The notes beneath the pieces were generated by a model. It did not search any database. It saw only the letters and a list, made by a program, of their open reading frames with translations, and was not told the origin of the DNA. A stretch of 9,651 bases of DNA from Archaeoglobales archaeon (GTDB lineage Archaea; Halobacteriota; Archaeoglobi; Archaeoglobales; Archaeoglobaceae), in NCBI GenBank assembly GCA_003662985.1, contig QMZD01000042.1:1-9651 (forward strand). Reading direction: 5' to 3'. Position numbers and translations under genes: made by a program. This document shows, piece after piece, positions 1 to 6,820 of this stretch; position 1 is the first letter of the stretch, and each line of letters opens with the position of its first letter.

Positions 1-845
1 AGTCCAATTCCCCTTCCTTCGTGCCCCCTCATGTAGATCAAAACTCCTTTTCCGGCTTTGTCGATTATTTTGAGTGCATTTTCAAGCTGGTCTCCACAAT
101 CACATCTTAATGAATGAAAAACGTCTCCGGTGAGGCATTCCGAGTGGATCCTAACCAGGGTCTCTCCCTCTGAAACCTCACCTTTAACGAGGGCTATGAT
201 TTCTCCGATTGGGGTTTTGTAGCCAACGGCTTTAAAAACACCGTAGAACTTGGTTGGAAGAGTAGCATCAACAACTCTCTCAACAAGCTTCTCATTCTTC
301 AGTCTGTAGAAGATGAGATCCTTGATTTTAATCACCGGAAGGCTGTGCTCTTCGGCAAACTTCATCGCATAGTCTGCGGTAGCTATCTCGCCAGAAGGAG
401 TCATTAGGTTTGAATAGACGCTTGCGGGAATGAAACCCAACATCCTTGCAATGTCGAGAGCAGCCTCCCCAAATCCTGGCCTTTCAAGAACCCCACCTTC
501 TTTAGCCTCTTCCACAAAGATTCTGCCGGGATAGATGATCTCATCAATGGATATTTCACCCTTCACGAGATTTCTCACGAACCAGGCTCTCTCTTCGGCG
601 GAAACACCGTTTGTTTTGAAATCCACGGGGATGAAGTTCTCCCCATAGAAGCGAAATCTGTTCAATCCAAGCTTTGAAATCGTATTCCAAGGGATTGCCA
701 GTCTTAACTCATCGCAGTTTTTCATGAGGAAAGCGATCTCATTTGATCCAACTACTTCTGCAGGAAAAGAGAGAACAGCCTTTTGATCGTCAACGATTAC
801 ACAAATCTTTCTTGAATTGAAAGTGATAACATTTGAGAGAGACAT
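1..845 (-). CDS. DHBP synthase-like / GTP cyclohydrolase II fusion, partial at the left edge (RibBA-like)
   Basis: The gene starts at ATG 845 and reads 281 codons before running off the window. Residues about 12-182 align with 3,4-dihydroxy-2-butanone 4-phosphate synthase (RibB). Residues about 195-281 are the start of GTP cyclohydrolase II (RibA), which opens GTP to a diaminopyrimidine for riboflavin. The RibA half keeps the zinc ligands (HSEC at 234-237, CDC at 248-250) and the GHEGRGIG segment at 274-281. The RibB half looks dead. The acidic DRENEGD loop is shortened and replaced after D19-D20. The two histidines of E. coli RibB (H136, H153) align with R108 and F125, and its E174 aligns with N146. 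The fold-defining stretches (NGVSAEER at 79-86, EGGVLERPG at 116-124) remain. I infer a functional GCH II carrying a non-catalytic RibB domain. The GCH II catalytic Tyr/Asp/Arg lie outside the window. A TATA-like box 23-35 bases upstream suggests an almost leaderless mRNA. Confidence 0.9.
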   Translation of the reverse strand, partial: MSLSNVITFNSRKICVIVDDQKAVLSFPAEVVGSNEIAFLMKNCDELRLAIPWNTISKLGLNRFRFYGENFIPVDFKTNGVSAEERAWFVRNLVKGEISIDEIIYPGRIFVEEAKEGGVLERPGFGEAALDIARMLGFIPASVYSNLMTPSGEIATADYAMKFAEEHSLPVIKIKDLIFYRLKNEKLVERVVDATLPTKFYGVFKAVGYKTPIGEIIALVKGEVSEGETLVRIHSECLTGDVFHSLRCDCGDQLENALKIIDKAGKGVLIYMRGHEGRGIG

Positions 846-867
846 AGGGGCTAGTGGGAATGAAATG

Positions 868-880
868 TATTTATAATTTT
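868..880 (-). promoter_or_regulatory. TATA box of the RibBA-like gene
   Basis: On the minus strand the bases read AAAATTATAAATA, an archaeal TATA-type element lying 23-35 bases before ATG 845. Initiation about 25 bases downstream of its centre would fall within a few bases of the ATG, so the transcript is probably leaderless or nearly so. No Shine-Dalgarno sequence precedes the ATG, which fits. The assignment rests on sequence pattern and spacing only. Confidence 0.6.
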
Positions 881-894
881 TGAGAAGTTTCTCA
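881..894. promoter_or_regulatory. Perfect inverted repeat over the BRE position, candidate operator
   Basis: TGAGAA-GT-TTCTCA has perfect 6-base arms and a 2-base centre. It lies directly upstream of the TATA box of the RibBA-like gene, where TFB contacts the BRE, so a protein bound here would block TFB/TBP. A riboflavin-pathway repressor is a reasonable guess, because archaeal RbkR-type regulators control rib genes, but I cannot confirm that this matches such a motif. As an RNA hairpin it would terminate the zinc-ribbon gene poorly: the loop is tight and no U-run follows on the minus strand. Confidence 0.45.
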
Positions 895-908
895 ATAATG
901 TTAATTCA

Positions 909-1103
909 TTACAAATCTCTCCTCTTGGCTGTATCATCCTTTGTTTTTTCCGCCTCGATCAGCTCTTTAAGCTCACCCTCATCCATCTCTAAGATAAAGG
1001 ATCCGATATAGCCGCACTTCTTGCAGTGGTACTTTCCTGTGTAACCACCTGCATCCATCTCAATATCAGTTGACTTACAAACTGGACAAACGAGAATTCT
1101 CAT
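909..1103 (-). CDS. Small double-CxxC zinc-ribbon protein
   Basis: This is a 64-residue protein with CPVC at residues 6-9 and CKKC at about 26-29, a spacing typical of a single zinc ribbon binding one zinc ion. The acidic C-terminal helix (DEGELKELIEAE) is followed by a charged tail. Small zinc-ribbon proteins of this shape are common in euryarchaea and mostly uncharacterised; RNA, DNA or protein binding are all possible. I chose ATG 1103 because a TATA-like box sits 25-35 bases upstream of it. The longer in-frame reading from TTG 1202 adds 33 residues of low-complexity Thr/Ala/His sequence that lies over the promoter. The gene ends 63 bases before the RibBA-like gene on the same strand, but that gene has its own promoter, so co-regulation is not assured. 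Confidence 0.75.
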   Translation of the reverse strand: MRILVCPVCKSTDIEMDAGGYTGKYHCKKCGYIGSFILEMDEGELKELIEAEKTKDDTAKRRDL

Positions 1104-1126
1104 CTTTGAATGTTGTAGGGGGTAGA

Positions 1127-1139
1127 AGATAAATTTAAT
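1127..1139 (-). promoter_or_regulatory. TATA box of the zinc-ribbon gene
   Basis: On the minus strand the bases read ATTAAATTTATCT, an AT-rich TATA-type element 24-36 bases before ATG 1103. Initiation about 25 bases downstream would put the transcript start within a few bases of the ATG. This is the main reason for preferring the 64-residue product over the longer reading. Confidence 0.5.
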
Positions 1140-1147
1140 GGAGGTGG

Positions 1148-1165
1148 TTGCAGTAGTTGCAGTAG
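1148..1165. repeat. Two-copy 9-base tandem repeat
   Basis: TTGCAGTAG occurs twice in tandem and is followed by a further TT. It lies just upstream of the zinc-ribbon promoter and outside the coding region I support. The short unit is most simply explained by replication slippage, and I see no link to a mobile element. Confidence 0.7.
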
Positions 1166-1348
1166 TTATGCTCACGTGGTTGTGATAGGCACAGAAGTAC
1201 AATAAGAACGAAAAGTACCAAAAAATTGGATGTGGAGGTGGGATGAGAAGGCGCGATCGGCTTCTTAGTTATGTTTCTACGTTACCCTATATAAAATCTG
1301 TCCTTATGAGATTTTTAGTTCGAAACTCATCATCAGAGTTATCTCAAA

Positions 1349-1366
1349 ATGAGCTATGAGCTATGA
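1349..1366. repeat. 7-base tandem repeat, about 2.5 copies
   Basis: ATGAGCT repeats in tandem as ATGAGCT-ATGAGCT-ATGA. It partly overlaps the small inverted repeat at 1343-1353. It is non-coding and of unknown role. Confidence 0.7.
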
Positions 1367-1453
1367 TACTTCTCTAACCTCTCTGGTGAAACCAATGAGA
1401 TTGATTAGACAAAACAGCTTTAAACTCTCCGTAAATTTAGTATGAAGTTGCTA

Positions 1454-3436
1454 TCAGAAAACGATTATTTTCGTGAAGAAGATGTATCCGAGCAAGACGA
1501 ATACGATCACATGCTTTAGTCCCGACTCAATTTTTCCTTCTCCCATCACACCGGCTGTTAAACCTGAAAAGAAGCCAACCATCAATGTTGTTTGATAGAA
1601 AGTCTCCCTGAGCATTTTCAAGTCGATCCCAGCGACAATTCCTGTGGGGAGGTTCTCTATGCTCTGGAAGATCGACATAATGTTGTTGAGCAAGACATAG
1701 GTTGTGTAGAGGAATACGAGAAATGCTATGTAGATTATTATCGTATACATGCTCATTTGGCCCCTTATTCTGTCCTTTGCCTCGATTTCCATCTCCGAAT
1801 ATATCGATGCCGTGTACAACGCATCTCTGATGCTGGGAGTAGACTCGATGGCCTTCACGACCAGTGAAACTACCCTTGAAACGACACCACTTCTAACCCT
1901 CGTTTCAAGCTTTCTCAAAGCCTCGGTTACAAGCTCACCCCATTCAACATCTCTTTTAACTTTCGTTATCTCCTTGTTGAGCGTTCCAATCTCCATTGTT
2001 GTAACGTATTTTAAAGCCTCTACAACGTTTAAGCCGGCTTCATTCAATCCTGCAAGCTGTCTCAGGAAATCAGGAATTTGTTTCTCAACTCTTCTTATTA
2101 CCCTCTCTCTGTACTCTATGAAAAATATGAGCGGGAGGAAAAGGGCTATGAGTGTGCCTATAAGTACAGACTCCAAGTCTATCCTTCCGTAACTTAGTAT
2201 AAAGAAAATAAGAGGTGGAATTATGAGATAAAAAGATACGGCTCTTATCGTTAAGGAGTAAATTACCTCTCTGAAAGGTAGAAGGAGGAAGCCCTTTAAT
2301 CTGTTTATTGCCCTTCTGTATTTTCTTATTCTGAATTCACCACCTTCTTTTCCGTTGATTCTTACACCAAGGTCCTCTATAATTCTTTCTTCCCTAACAA
2401 AGGAGGCTTTGGGTTCCTTTGGTGTCATACCCAGAACCATATAGATTATCATTATTGAACCAACGGGCAGGAGGATGAAGAGGGCGAGCTTGAATCCTGT
2501 AAGAACTCCTCCTTGTAAGATCTGGAAAACAACGAGCACTGTCAGGAAGAAAAGAGGTGTAACTATGAACATAGCAAGATAGATCTCAGCAATTAGCTGG
2601 AGAGTCTCGAAGAATAGGCTGTGGTACTTTTCTCTCTCTTCTAAAAGTTGCTCTGATTTAAGTTTGAGGTATTCAACCACATCTCCACCACTCTCAACGA
2701 CATTCAGAAAATTATCCAAAAAGTTAGAAAATCTGTCGGATGGTGTAGTTGTCTGGACGTATCTCATCGCTGAAGCCATATCTTCACCGAAGATCTCCAT
2801 GAGTTCAACGATTTTTCCAAACTCCTTGCTCATCTCATCGAAGATGTGTCTATTCTCTGCGATGAACTTGAATGCTGCTGCAAGTGAAACACCACCTCTG
2901 GCCATTCCTAACAACATGTTGACGGTATGTGGGAGCGCACTCTCGATTTTTCCCCTCCTTATGTTTGCCATGTAATAGGGATAGGAGAGTATAGAGTTTC
3001 TAACGAAGAAAAATGCGAAAAGAGAAAAGAAAATAATGGAAATGGCCGGATAAAACCACTCAAACTCGGAGAAGGGGTAGTATCTCCTAATTGGTATGCC
3101 AAAGTAATCAAAGGACTCGATCGGTAAAACTATTTTGCCAAAAATGTATCCGAGAAGAGAACCGGGAATAATGGATAGGATGGCATAAAACTGGACAATA
3201 GCCATAAATCTCGGAACCGATACTGGGAGCCTGGACCCCTCAATTGCAGTCTCAATTCCAGTGTATTTTCCGGGATTTTTAGTGTATCTTTTGCGGTAAA
3301 ACTTAATTAATGATTTTGGTACGTATAGTTTTATCCTTTCTTGGGTTACCCTCTCTACTCTTTCTTCCTTAACTTTTTTGAGGACACCCTCAACTTCCTT
3401 CTTTATTTTTTCCCCTCTTCTGCCATCCGGTGTCAT
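1454..3436 (-). CDS. Type IV pilus/type II secretion membrane platform protein with tandem T2SF domains (TadC/FlaJ-like)
   Basis: This 660-residue integral membrane protein is the platform on which a secretion ATPase acts to build an archaeal type IV pilus-like filament. A basic, charged N-terminus (1-55) precedes membrane segments near 78-103 and 126-145. A first T2SF domain follows (about 165-295, cytoplasmic helices around ALPHTVNMLLGMARGG), then segments near 280-306 and 312-336 and a charged linker (about 340-395). Two more segments (396-416, 423-441) lead to a second T2SF domain (about 452-580, IPDFLRQLAGLNEAGLN). Three segments near 562-585, 613-630 and 641-659 complete it. Single-domain FlaJ/PilC relatives have one such unit, so this is an internal duplication, a form known in some euryarchaeal pilus systems. 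It starts 13 bases after the ATPase stop with a GAGGG Shine-Dalgarno, so the two are surely co-transcribed. No prepilin lies in the window, so the exported filament is unknown. Confidence 0.9.
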   Translation of the reverse strand: MTPDGRRGEKIKKEVEGVLKKVKEERVERVTQERIKLYVPKSLIKFYRKRYTKNPGKYTGIETAIEGSRLPVSVPRFMAIVQFYAILSIIPGSLLGYIFGKIVLPIESFDYFGIPIRRYYPFSEFEWFYPAISIIFFSLFAFFFVRNSILSYPYYMANIRRGKIESALPHTVNMLLGMARGGVSLAAAFKFIAENRHIFDEMSKEFGKIVELMEIFGEDMASAMRYVQTTTPSDRFSNFLDNFLNVVESGGDVVEYLKLKSEQLLEEREKYHSLFFETLQLIAEIYLAMFIVTPLFFLTVLVVFQILQGGVLTGFKLALFILLPVGSIMIIYMVLGMTPKEPKASFVREERIIEDLGVRINGKEGGEFRIRKYRRAINRLKGFLLLPFREVIYSLTIRAVSFYLIIPPLIFFILSYGRIDLESVLIGTLIALFLPLIFFIEYRERVIRRVEKQIPDFLRQLAGLNEAGLNVVEALKYVTTMEIGTLNKEITKVKRDVEWGELVTEALRKLETRVRSGVVSRVVSLVVKAIESTPSIRDALYTASIYSEMEIEAKDRIRGQMSMYTIIIYIAFLVFLYTTYVLLNNIMSIFQSIENLPTGIVAGIDLKMLRETFYQTTLMVGFFSGLTAGVMGEGKIESGLKHVIVFVLLGYIFFTKIIVF

Positions 3437-3438
3437 AA

Positions 3439-3444
3439 CCCTCA
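3439..3444 (-). promoter_or_regulatory. Shine-Dalgarno site of the T2SF membrane protein
   Basis: On the minus strand TGAGGG precedes ATG 3436 by two bases. It lies in the 13-base gap after the ATPase stop codon, which supports this ATG and coupled translation of the two secretion genes. Confidence 0.7.
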
Positions 3445-3449
3445 GCTAA

Positions 3450-5033
3450 CTAAACCTTGACGTATTCTGGAACGAGTTCCTCAAACGCCACTTCAGGATT
3501 TCTGTAGTATGCGTGTATCCTTCTTGTTACCTCCCTGAAACTCCGGATTCCTTTATCTTTCATCGCATCCAGATACAATTTCCTTCGATTGAGCTCCTCT
3601 CTAACAGTATTGAGGTCTCCACCAATCGCCTCGGCAATCTTTTCAATCTTTTTGGATGCTGCAATCTGGATGTGTTTATCAAGGGCCGGATCCCAGCGAT
3701 ACACCTGGTTAACTAGGAGGTTTTTATCTACGGTGTCCACTCCAAGAATCTCGTTGAACTCCTTTGTGTATCTCTTCCTAAGCCCCCCTTTTACCCACAT
3801 AAACTGGACGAGGGCTACATCTAAGAATTGAAGCATGCTTCTCGGGATTTTTAGGGGCTCGCTTTCCAGCCTGTAGATCATCTGGTTGATGTCTCCCGCA
3901 TGGAGGGTTGAGTAAGCTGCATGCCCGGTACTCATCGCCTGGAAAAGGGTCAATGCCTCTCTACCTCTAACCTCACCGACTACTATGTAGTCGGGCCTCT
4001 GCCTCAGAGCTGCTCTCAGCAAATCGTACATGTCGATTTCTTCCCCACCAACTCCTTCCCTGGTAACGCCCGAGATCCAGTTGTTGTGGTAGAGTTTTAT
4101 CTCCCTCGTATCCTCAATTGAGATTATCTTAGCATCTGGGGGAACGAACATGAGGATGGAGTTTAAAGTGGTAGTTTTTCCACTCGCAGTCTCGCCAACG
4201 ATTATAGCTGAGAGCTTGTGCTCAATGGCGAGCCAGAGGTAGGCCATGATCTCTGAGGGAATTGTTCCAAAGTATATGAGATCTATAGGGGTTAATGGCT
4301 CGGCCGTGAACTTCCTAATAGTAAAGGAAGATCCTCTGGGAGTTATCTCAGTTCCAAAGGTAGCTTGCAATCTGCTGCCGTCAGGGAGGGTAGCGTCAAG
4401 CAAGGGGTTTGCGATTGAAAGATACTTCCCGCTTTTCTGAGCAAGCTTTAGGGTAAGCTTGTCAACAGCCTCTTTTGGAAGAACAACGTTCGTCTCGAGA
4501 TTCCCGTATTTCATGTGGTACACGTAAATTGGAATGTTGTAACCGTCACATGAAATGTCCTCGATGTATGTGTCGTTGACAAAAGGGTCGATAACCCCAT
4601 ATCCAAAGAATTCCCTGAAAAGGTAGTACAGCATTTTTGTGTACAGTCTGTTTGAAACCTCCATCGCATATTCATCCAGGATATCATCGAGATTTTCAAG
4701 CAAGACCTCAGTCTTAGAGTGCAAATCTACTGAGAAATCTCGGAGGATTAGCACTTTTTTCAAATCGGAGAATATGGAGCTCAAAAGGAGACTCTCATCT
4801 TTGGTAAGTTCAGGTTCCACGATCTTGTAGGTAAGCCTGAAAGTTTCACTATCCTCTATAATAAGTGTGTGGGCAAAAAGATCGATAACCCAGTAGTCAT
4901 CCACAATCCTTTGGTTCTCTCCAATATCGATCTCAGGTAAGATGTCCTTACTATCAATTATGATTTCACGCTCTTTGAGAACATCCCGGAGGATATCGTA
5001 ATGCAATCCGATTTTCTGATACTCTTCAGTCAT
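3450..5033 (-). CDS. Archaeal type IV pilus/type II secretion hexameric ATPase (GspE/FlaI superfamily)
   Basis: This 527-residue cytoplasmic ATPase powers assembly or export through the T2SF protein encoded next to it. Residues about 1-245 form the N-terminal and linker domains, with the conserved LLDATLPDGSRLQATFG region at 211-227. The RecA-like core carries Walker A GETASGKT (280-287), an Asp box SIEDTRE (305-311), Walker B with its glutamate in VVGEVRG (351-357, E354), and a His box STGHAAYSTLHAG (368-380). All catalytic signatures are intact. The length matches archaeal members of the family, including the Archaeoglobus fulgidus GspE whose structure is known; it is longer than bacterial retraction ATPases. 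No tetracysteine zinc motif of the bacterial GspE type is present. A TATA-like box 23-36 bases before the ATG and no Shine-Dalgarno point to a leaderless first gene. Whether the system is a pilus, an archaellum-like motor or a secretion pseudopilus cannot be told without its pilins. Confidence 0.93.
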   Translation of the reverse strand: MTEEYQKIGLHYDILRDVLKEREIIIDSKDILPEIDIGENQRIVDDYWVIDLFAHTLIIEDSETFRLTYKIVEPELTKDESLLLSSIFSDLKKVLILRDFSVDLHSKTEVLLENLDDILDEYAMEVSNRLYTKMLYYLFREFFGYGVIDPFVNDTYIEDISCDGYNIPIYVYHMKYGNLETNVVLPKEAVDKLTLKLAQKSGKYLSIANPLLDATLPDGSRLQATFGTEITPRGSSFTIRKFTAEPLTPIDLIYFGTIPSEIMAYLWLAIEHKLSAIIVGETASGKTTTLNSILMFVPPDAKIISIEDTREIKLYHNNWISGVTREGVGGEEIDMYDLLRAALRQRPDYIVVGEVRGREALTLFQAMSTGHAAYSTLHAGDINQMIYRLESEPLKIPRSMLQFLDVALVQFMWVKGGLRKRYTKEFNEILGVDTVDKNLLVNQVYRWDPALDKHIQIAASKKIEKIAEAIGGDLNTVREELNRRKLYLDAMKDKGIRSFREVTRRIHAYYRNPEVAFEELVPEYVKV

Positions 5034-5055
5034 TCAAATCCATTTCAGGTTTACT

Positions 5056-5069
5056 GGATAAATATTTTT
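5056..5069 (-). promoter_or_regulatory. TATA box of the secretion operon
   Basis: On the minus strand the bases read AAAAATATTTATCC, centred about 30 bases before ATG 5033. Initiation about 25 bases downstream leaves a leader of only a few bases, which matches the absence of a Shine-Dalgarno for the ATPase gene. Confidence 0.6.
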
Positions 5070-5129
5070 CTGATATTAGATGGTGAGATGGCCTAGTTTA
5101 TTGTATTCTTCCCAATGGGAGCGTCAACG

Positions 5130-5151
5130 AAAAAAGATGGGGAAAATAAAA
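5130..5151 (-). terminator. Probable T-run terminator of the hexuloisomerase-peptidase operon
   Basis: Downstream of the peptidase stop (5167-5169) the minus strand carries TTTTATTTT (5143-5151) and then T6 (5130-5135). Archaeal transcription commonly ends at such T-runs without a hairpin. The position is right, between one operon's end and the next operon's promoter. Confidence 0.5.
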
Positions 5152-5166
5152 GTGGAAGTTTGGAAA

Positions 5167-6225
5167 CTACTCTCCGAAATACTCTTTTGCGGTCTCTAGT
5201 GAGGCTGCAATAAGTTTTGATCCGTTCACAAGATCGTTTAAGTCTAAAACCTCGACTGGAGAGTGGATGTATCTTGCAGGAACGCTCACAACACCGGCGG
5301 GAATCCCAGCTTTGGTCAGGTGTATGGCGGTGGCATCTGTAGTTCCACCATCGGCAACCTCCATCTGGTAAGGGATTTCGTATTTCTCAGCTGAAGCTTT
5401 TAGCCAGGTTATTACCTTTCTCGAGGCTATAAGTCCCCTTCCGGAGGCGTCCACAACCGTTATCGCCGGGCCAGCTCCAAGTTTGACATCCATGTAGGCA
5501 GTTTCTGCCCCGGGAAAATCTGCGGCAACGCAGACATCTGTTGCTATAGCAGCATCAGGCTCAATTGCAAAGGCTGAAATCCTTGCACCTTTAAGTCCAA
5601 CTTCTTCTTGCACGGTTCCAACAGCATAAATTGTTGCATCGCTCTTCGTTTGCTTTATTGCCTCTATCATCATCGCAACGCCCGCTCTGTTATCGAATGC
5701 TTTTCCGGTGACTCTATCTCCGGCAAGCTCCCTAAGCTCCCTGTCAAGGGTTATTGGTGTTCCAACGTTTATTCCCATCTCTATAACTTCATCTTTGGAT
5801 GAAGCTCCAACATCGATGAACATATCTTTGAGCTCGATGACCTTCTTCCTTTCGTCGTCCTTCATTAGGTGTGGTGGCTTGCATCCCAGAACACCGTATA
5901 CCTTTCCCTTCTCCCCATGCAGAACCGCCCTTTGATTCAGAGCTGTCTGGTCGAACCAGCCGCCAAGGGTTGAAAATCTTATGAAACCCTTCTCATCGAT
6001 GTATTTCACTATAAATCCGATCTCGTCGATGTGGGAGGCAATCATCAGCTCGAGATCGCTGCCGTTTTTCACGCAGATAACGTTTCCCATCGAATCGACT
6101 CTGATCTCATCAACAAAGTCTTCAAGCTCCTCTTTTATTATCTCTCTAATCTCATCTTCAAAACCGCTTACGCCATGAGAATCGCTCAGCTTCCTGAGCA
6201 GCTCCTTTGCACGGTTTACATCCAT
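5167..6225 (-). CDS. M42 family metallo-aminopeptidase (TET/deblocking type)
   Basis: This 352-residue cytosolic dinuclear metal aminopeptidase removes N-terminal residues from peptides. Archaeal members form dodecameric tetrahedral (TET) particles that work downstream of the proteasome. From the chosen start the metal ligands are complete: H65 and D67 in ASHIDEIG, D178 in GKAFDNRAG, the catalytic glutamate pair E207-E208 in VQEEVGLKGA, D230 in ATDV, and H321 in RYIHSP. The PDZ-like inserted domain spans roughly residues 65-170, as in the family, and the length is typical. I chose ATG 6225 because a strong GGAGGTG Shine-Dalgarno lies 5 bases before it. A TTG 21 bases upstream is in frame, but starting there would put the Shine-Dalgarno inside the coding region. 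The gene starts 13 bases after the hexuloisomerase stop, so the two are one transcript. Which TET subtype (leucyl, glutamyl, lysyl preference) it belongs to cannot be read safely. Confidence 0.93.
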   Translation of the reverse strand: MDVNRAKELLRKLSDSHGVSGFEDEIREIIKEELEDFVDEIRVDSMGNVICVKNGSDLELMIASHIDEIGFIVKYIDEKGFIRFSTLGGWFDQTALNQRAVLHGEKGKVYGVLGCKPPHLMKDDERKKVIELKDMFIDVGASSKDEVIEMGINVGTPITLDRELRELAGDRVTGKAFDNRAGVAMMIEAIKQTKSDATIYAVGTVQEEVGLKGARISAFAIEPDAAIATDVCVAADFPGAETAYMDVKLGAGPAITVVDASGRGLIASRKVITWLKASAEKYEIPYQMEVADGGTTDATAIHLTKAGIPAGVVSVPARYIHSPVEVLDLNDLVNGSKLIAASLETAKEYFGE

Positions 6226-6230
6226 ATCAA

Positions 6231-6237
6231 CACCTCC
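6231..6237 (-). promoter_or_regulatory. Shine-Dalgarno site deciding the M42 peptidase start
   Basis: On the minus strand GGAGGTG matches the archaeal 16S 3' end and lies 5 bases before ATG 6225. It sits in the short gap after the hexuloisomerase stop and rules for the 352-residue product over a longer TTG start. Confidence 0.8.
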
Positions 6238-6238
6238 T

Positions 6239-6817
6239 TTACTCAAGTATCGCGTGCCTTTCTTTGAGATCCTCCTCGTTAAGTCCTTTCATGTTTAAAA
6301 GCTCAGCGACGAGGGCATCGAGGAATATCAGTGAGGTTAACTCAAACATCGTACCTAGGGGGGCGAGCTTTGCGATCTTCTCATCTTTCTCAGTTTTAAC
6401 TTTCCCTTTCAGTGTTACCACAACATCGCTGAGTCTGGCGAGATTGGAGTTCCGGTTGCTCGTTAAAGCTGCAACCTTTGATCCAACCATAGATTTCGCC
6501 TTCATTGCAATGTTGATCACAGAACTCGTCTCGCCCGAACCGGAAATGGCTATAAGCAAATCTTCCTTCTTGATTTTGGGCGTAACGGTCTCTCCAACCA
6601 CGTAAACCGAATAGCCTAGATGCATCAATCTCATCGCAAATGCCTTTGCGACGAAACCACTCCTTCCGGCACCCATTATAAATATGTTCTGCGATGAATT
6701 GATTGAAGCTATGAGCTCTTCAACTTGAGAGATGTCCAGTTCTTCTCTTAAGTTTCTTAAATGGTTCTCTAGATTCTTCAAAAACTCGAGTATCAGTTCC
6801 CCTGTCAGAACTATCAC
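6239..6817 (-). CDS. 6-phospho-3-hexuloisomerase (PHI), SIS domain
   Basis: PHI interconverts 3-hexulose 6-phosphate and fructose 6-phosphate. In archaea lacking the oxidative pentose phosphate route it works in reverse with hexulose-phosphate synthase to make ribulose 5-phosphate, releasing formaldehyde. The product is 192 residues as read. It has the SIS motifs MGAGRSG (48-54) and ISGSGE (91-96), the MRLMHLGYSVYVVGET stretch (62-77) closely like the M. jannaschii enzyme, APLGTMFE (152-159), and the RHAILE C-terminus typical of PHI rather than sugar isomerases in general. The start is uncertain. GTG 6817 lies inside a GAGGTGAT sequence that itself looks like a Shine-Dalgarno, and the N-terminus is about a dozen residues longer than in M. 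jannaschii. No synthase partner is adjacent; the following gene is the M42 peptidase, 13 bases on. A 6-base-pair hairpin precedes the start. Confidence 0.88.
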   Translation of the reverse strand: MIVLTGELILEFLKNLENHLRNLREELDISQVEELIASINSSQNIFIMGAGRSGFVAKAFAMRLMHLGYSVYVVGETVTPKIKKEDLLIAISGSGETSSVINIAMKAKSMVGSKVAALTSNRNSNLARLSDVVVTLKGKVKTEKDEKIAKLAPLGTMFELTSLIFLDALVAELLNMKGLNEEDLKERHAILE

Positions 6818-6820
6818 CTC

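Larger units (their letters stand above)
1140..1453. other. Intergenic stretch without a supported gene
   Basis: This region separates the end of the secretion operon from the zinc-ribbon promoter. It holds two short tandem repeats (1148-1165 and 1349-1366), a small inverted repeat CTCA-AAA-TGAG (1343-1353), and a TATA-like TATATAAAAT at 1288-1297. An A6 run at 1220-1225 reads as T6 on the minus strand and could end the secretion transcript. Open frames are only 9-15 codons long. I see no tRNA, no convincing C/D box RNA and no prepilin gene. A short non-coding RNA cannot be excluded. Confidence 0.6.

Noticed and set aside
1138..1185. 15-codon plus-strand frame encoding a hydrophobic peptide that resembles a pilin N-terminus
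   Set aside because: It stops after 15 codons with no ribosome-binding site, and the Val/Ala pattern comes from the tandem repeat; no pilin body follows.
1104..1202. N-terminal extension of the zinc-ribbon gene to a TTG start
   Set aside because: The added 33 residues are low-complexity and lie over the 9-base tandem repeat and the probable TATA box; ATG 1103 fits the promoter spacing and the protein family better.
1232..1269. GGAGGTG followed by an ATG and a 9-codon frame on the plus strand
   Set aside because: The spacing and motif look like a start site, but the frame ends after nine codons and no promoter or continuing frame is seen.
1300..1345. T-loop-like GTTCGAAAC and a minus-strand TGATGA box suggesting a tRNA or C/D box RNA
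   Set aside because: No acceptor or anticodon stem can be drawn for a tRNA, and no D/D' CTGA boxes at proper spacing accompany the C-box-like sequence.
6226..6246. TTG 6246 as start of the M42 peptidase
   Set aside because: The strong GGAGGTG Shine-Dalgarno lies inside that extension and points to ATG 6225.
1592..6605. Several plus-strand open frames of 60-147 codons opposite the secretion, peptidase and isomerase genes
   Set aside because: They are antisense shadows of well-supported genes, show no recognisable domains, and lack promoters or ribosome-binding sites.
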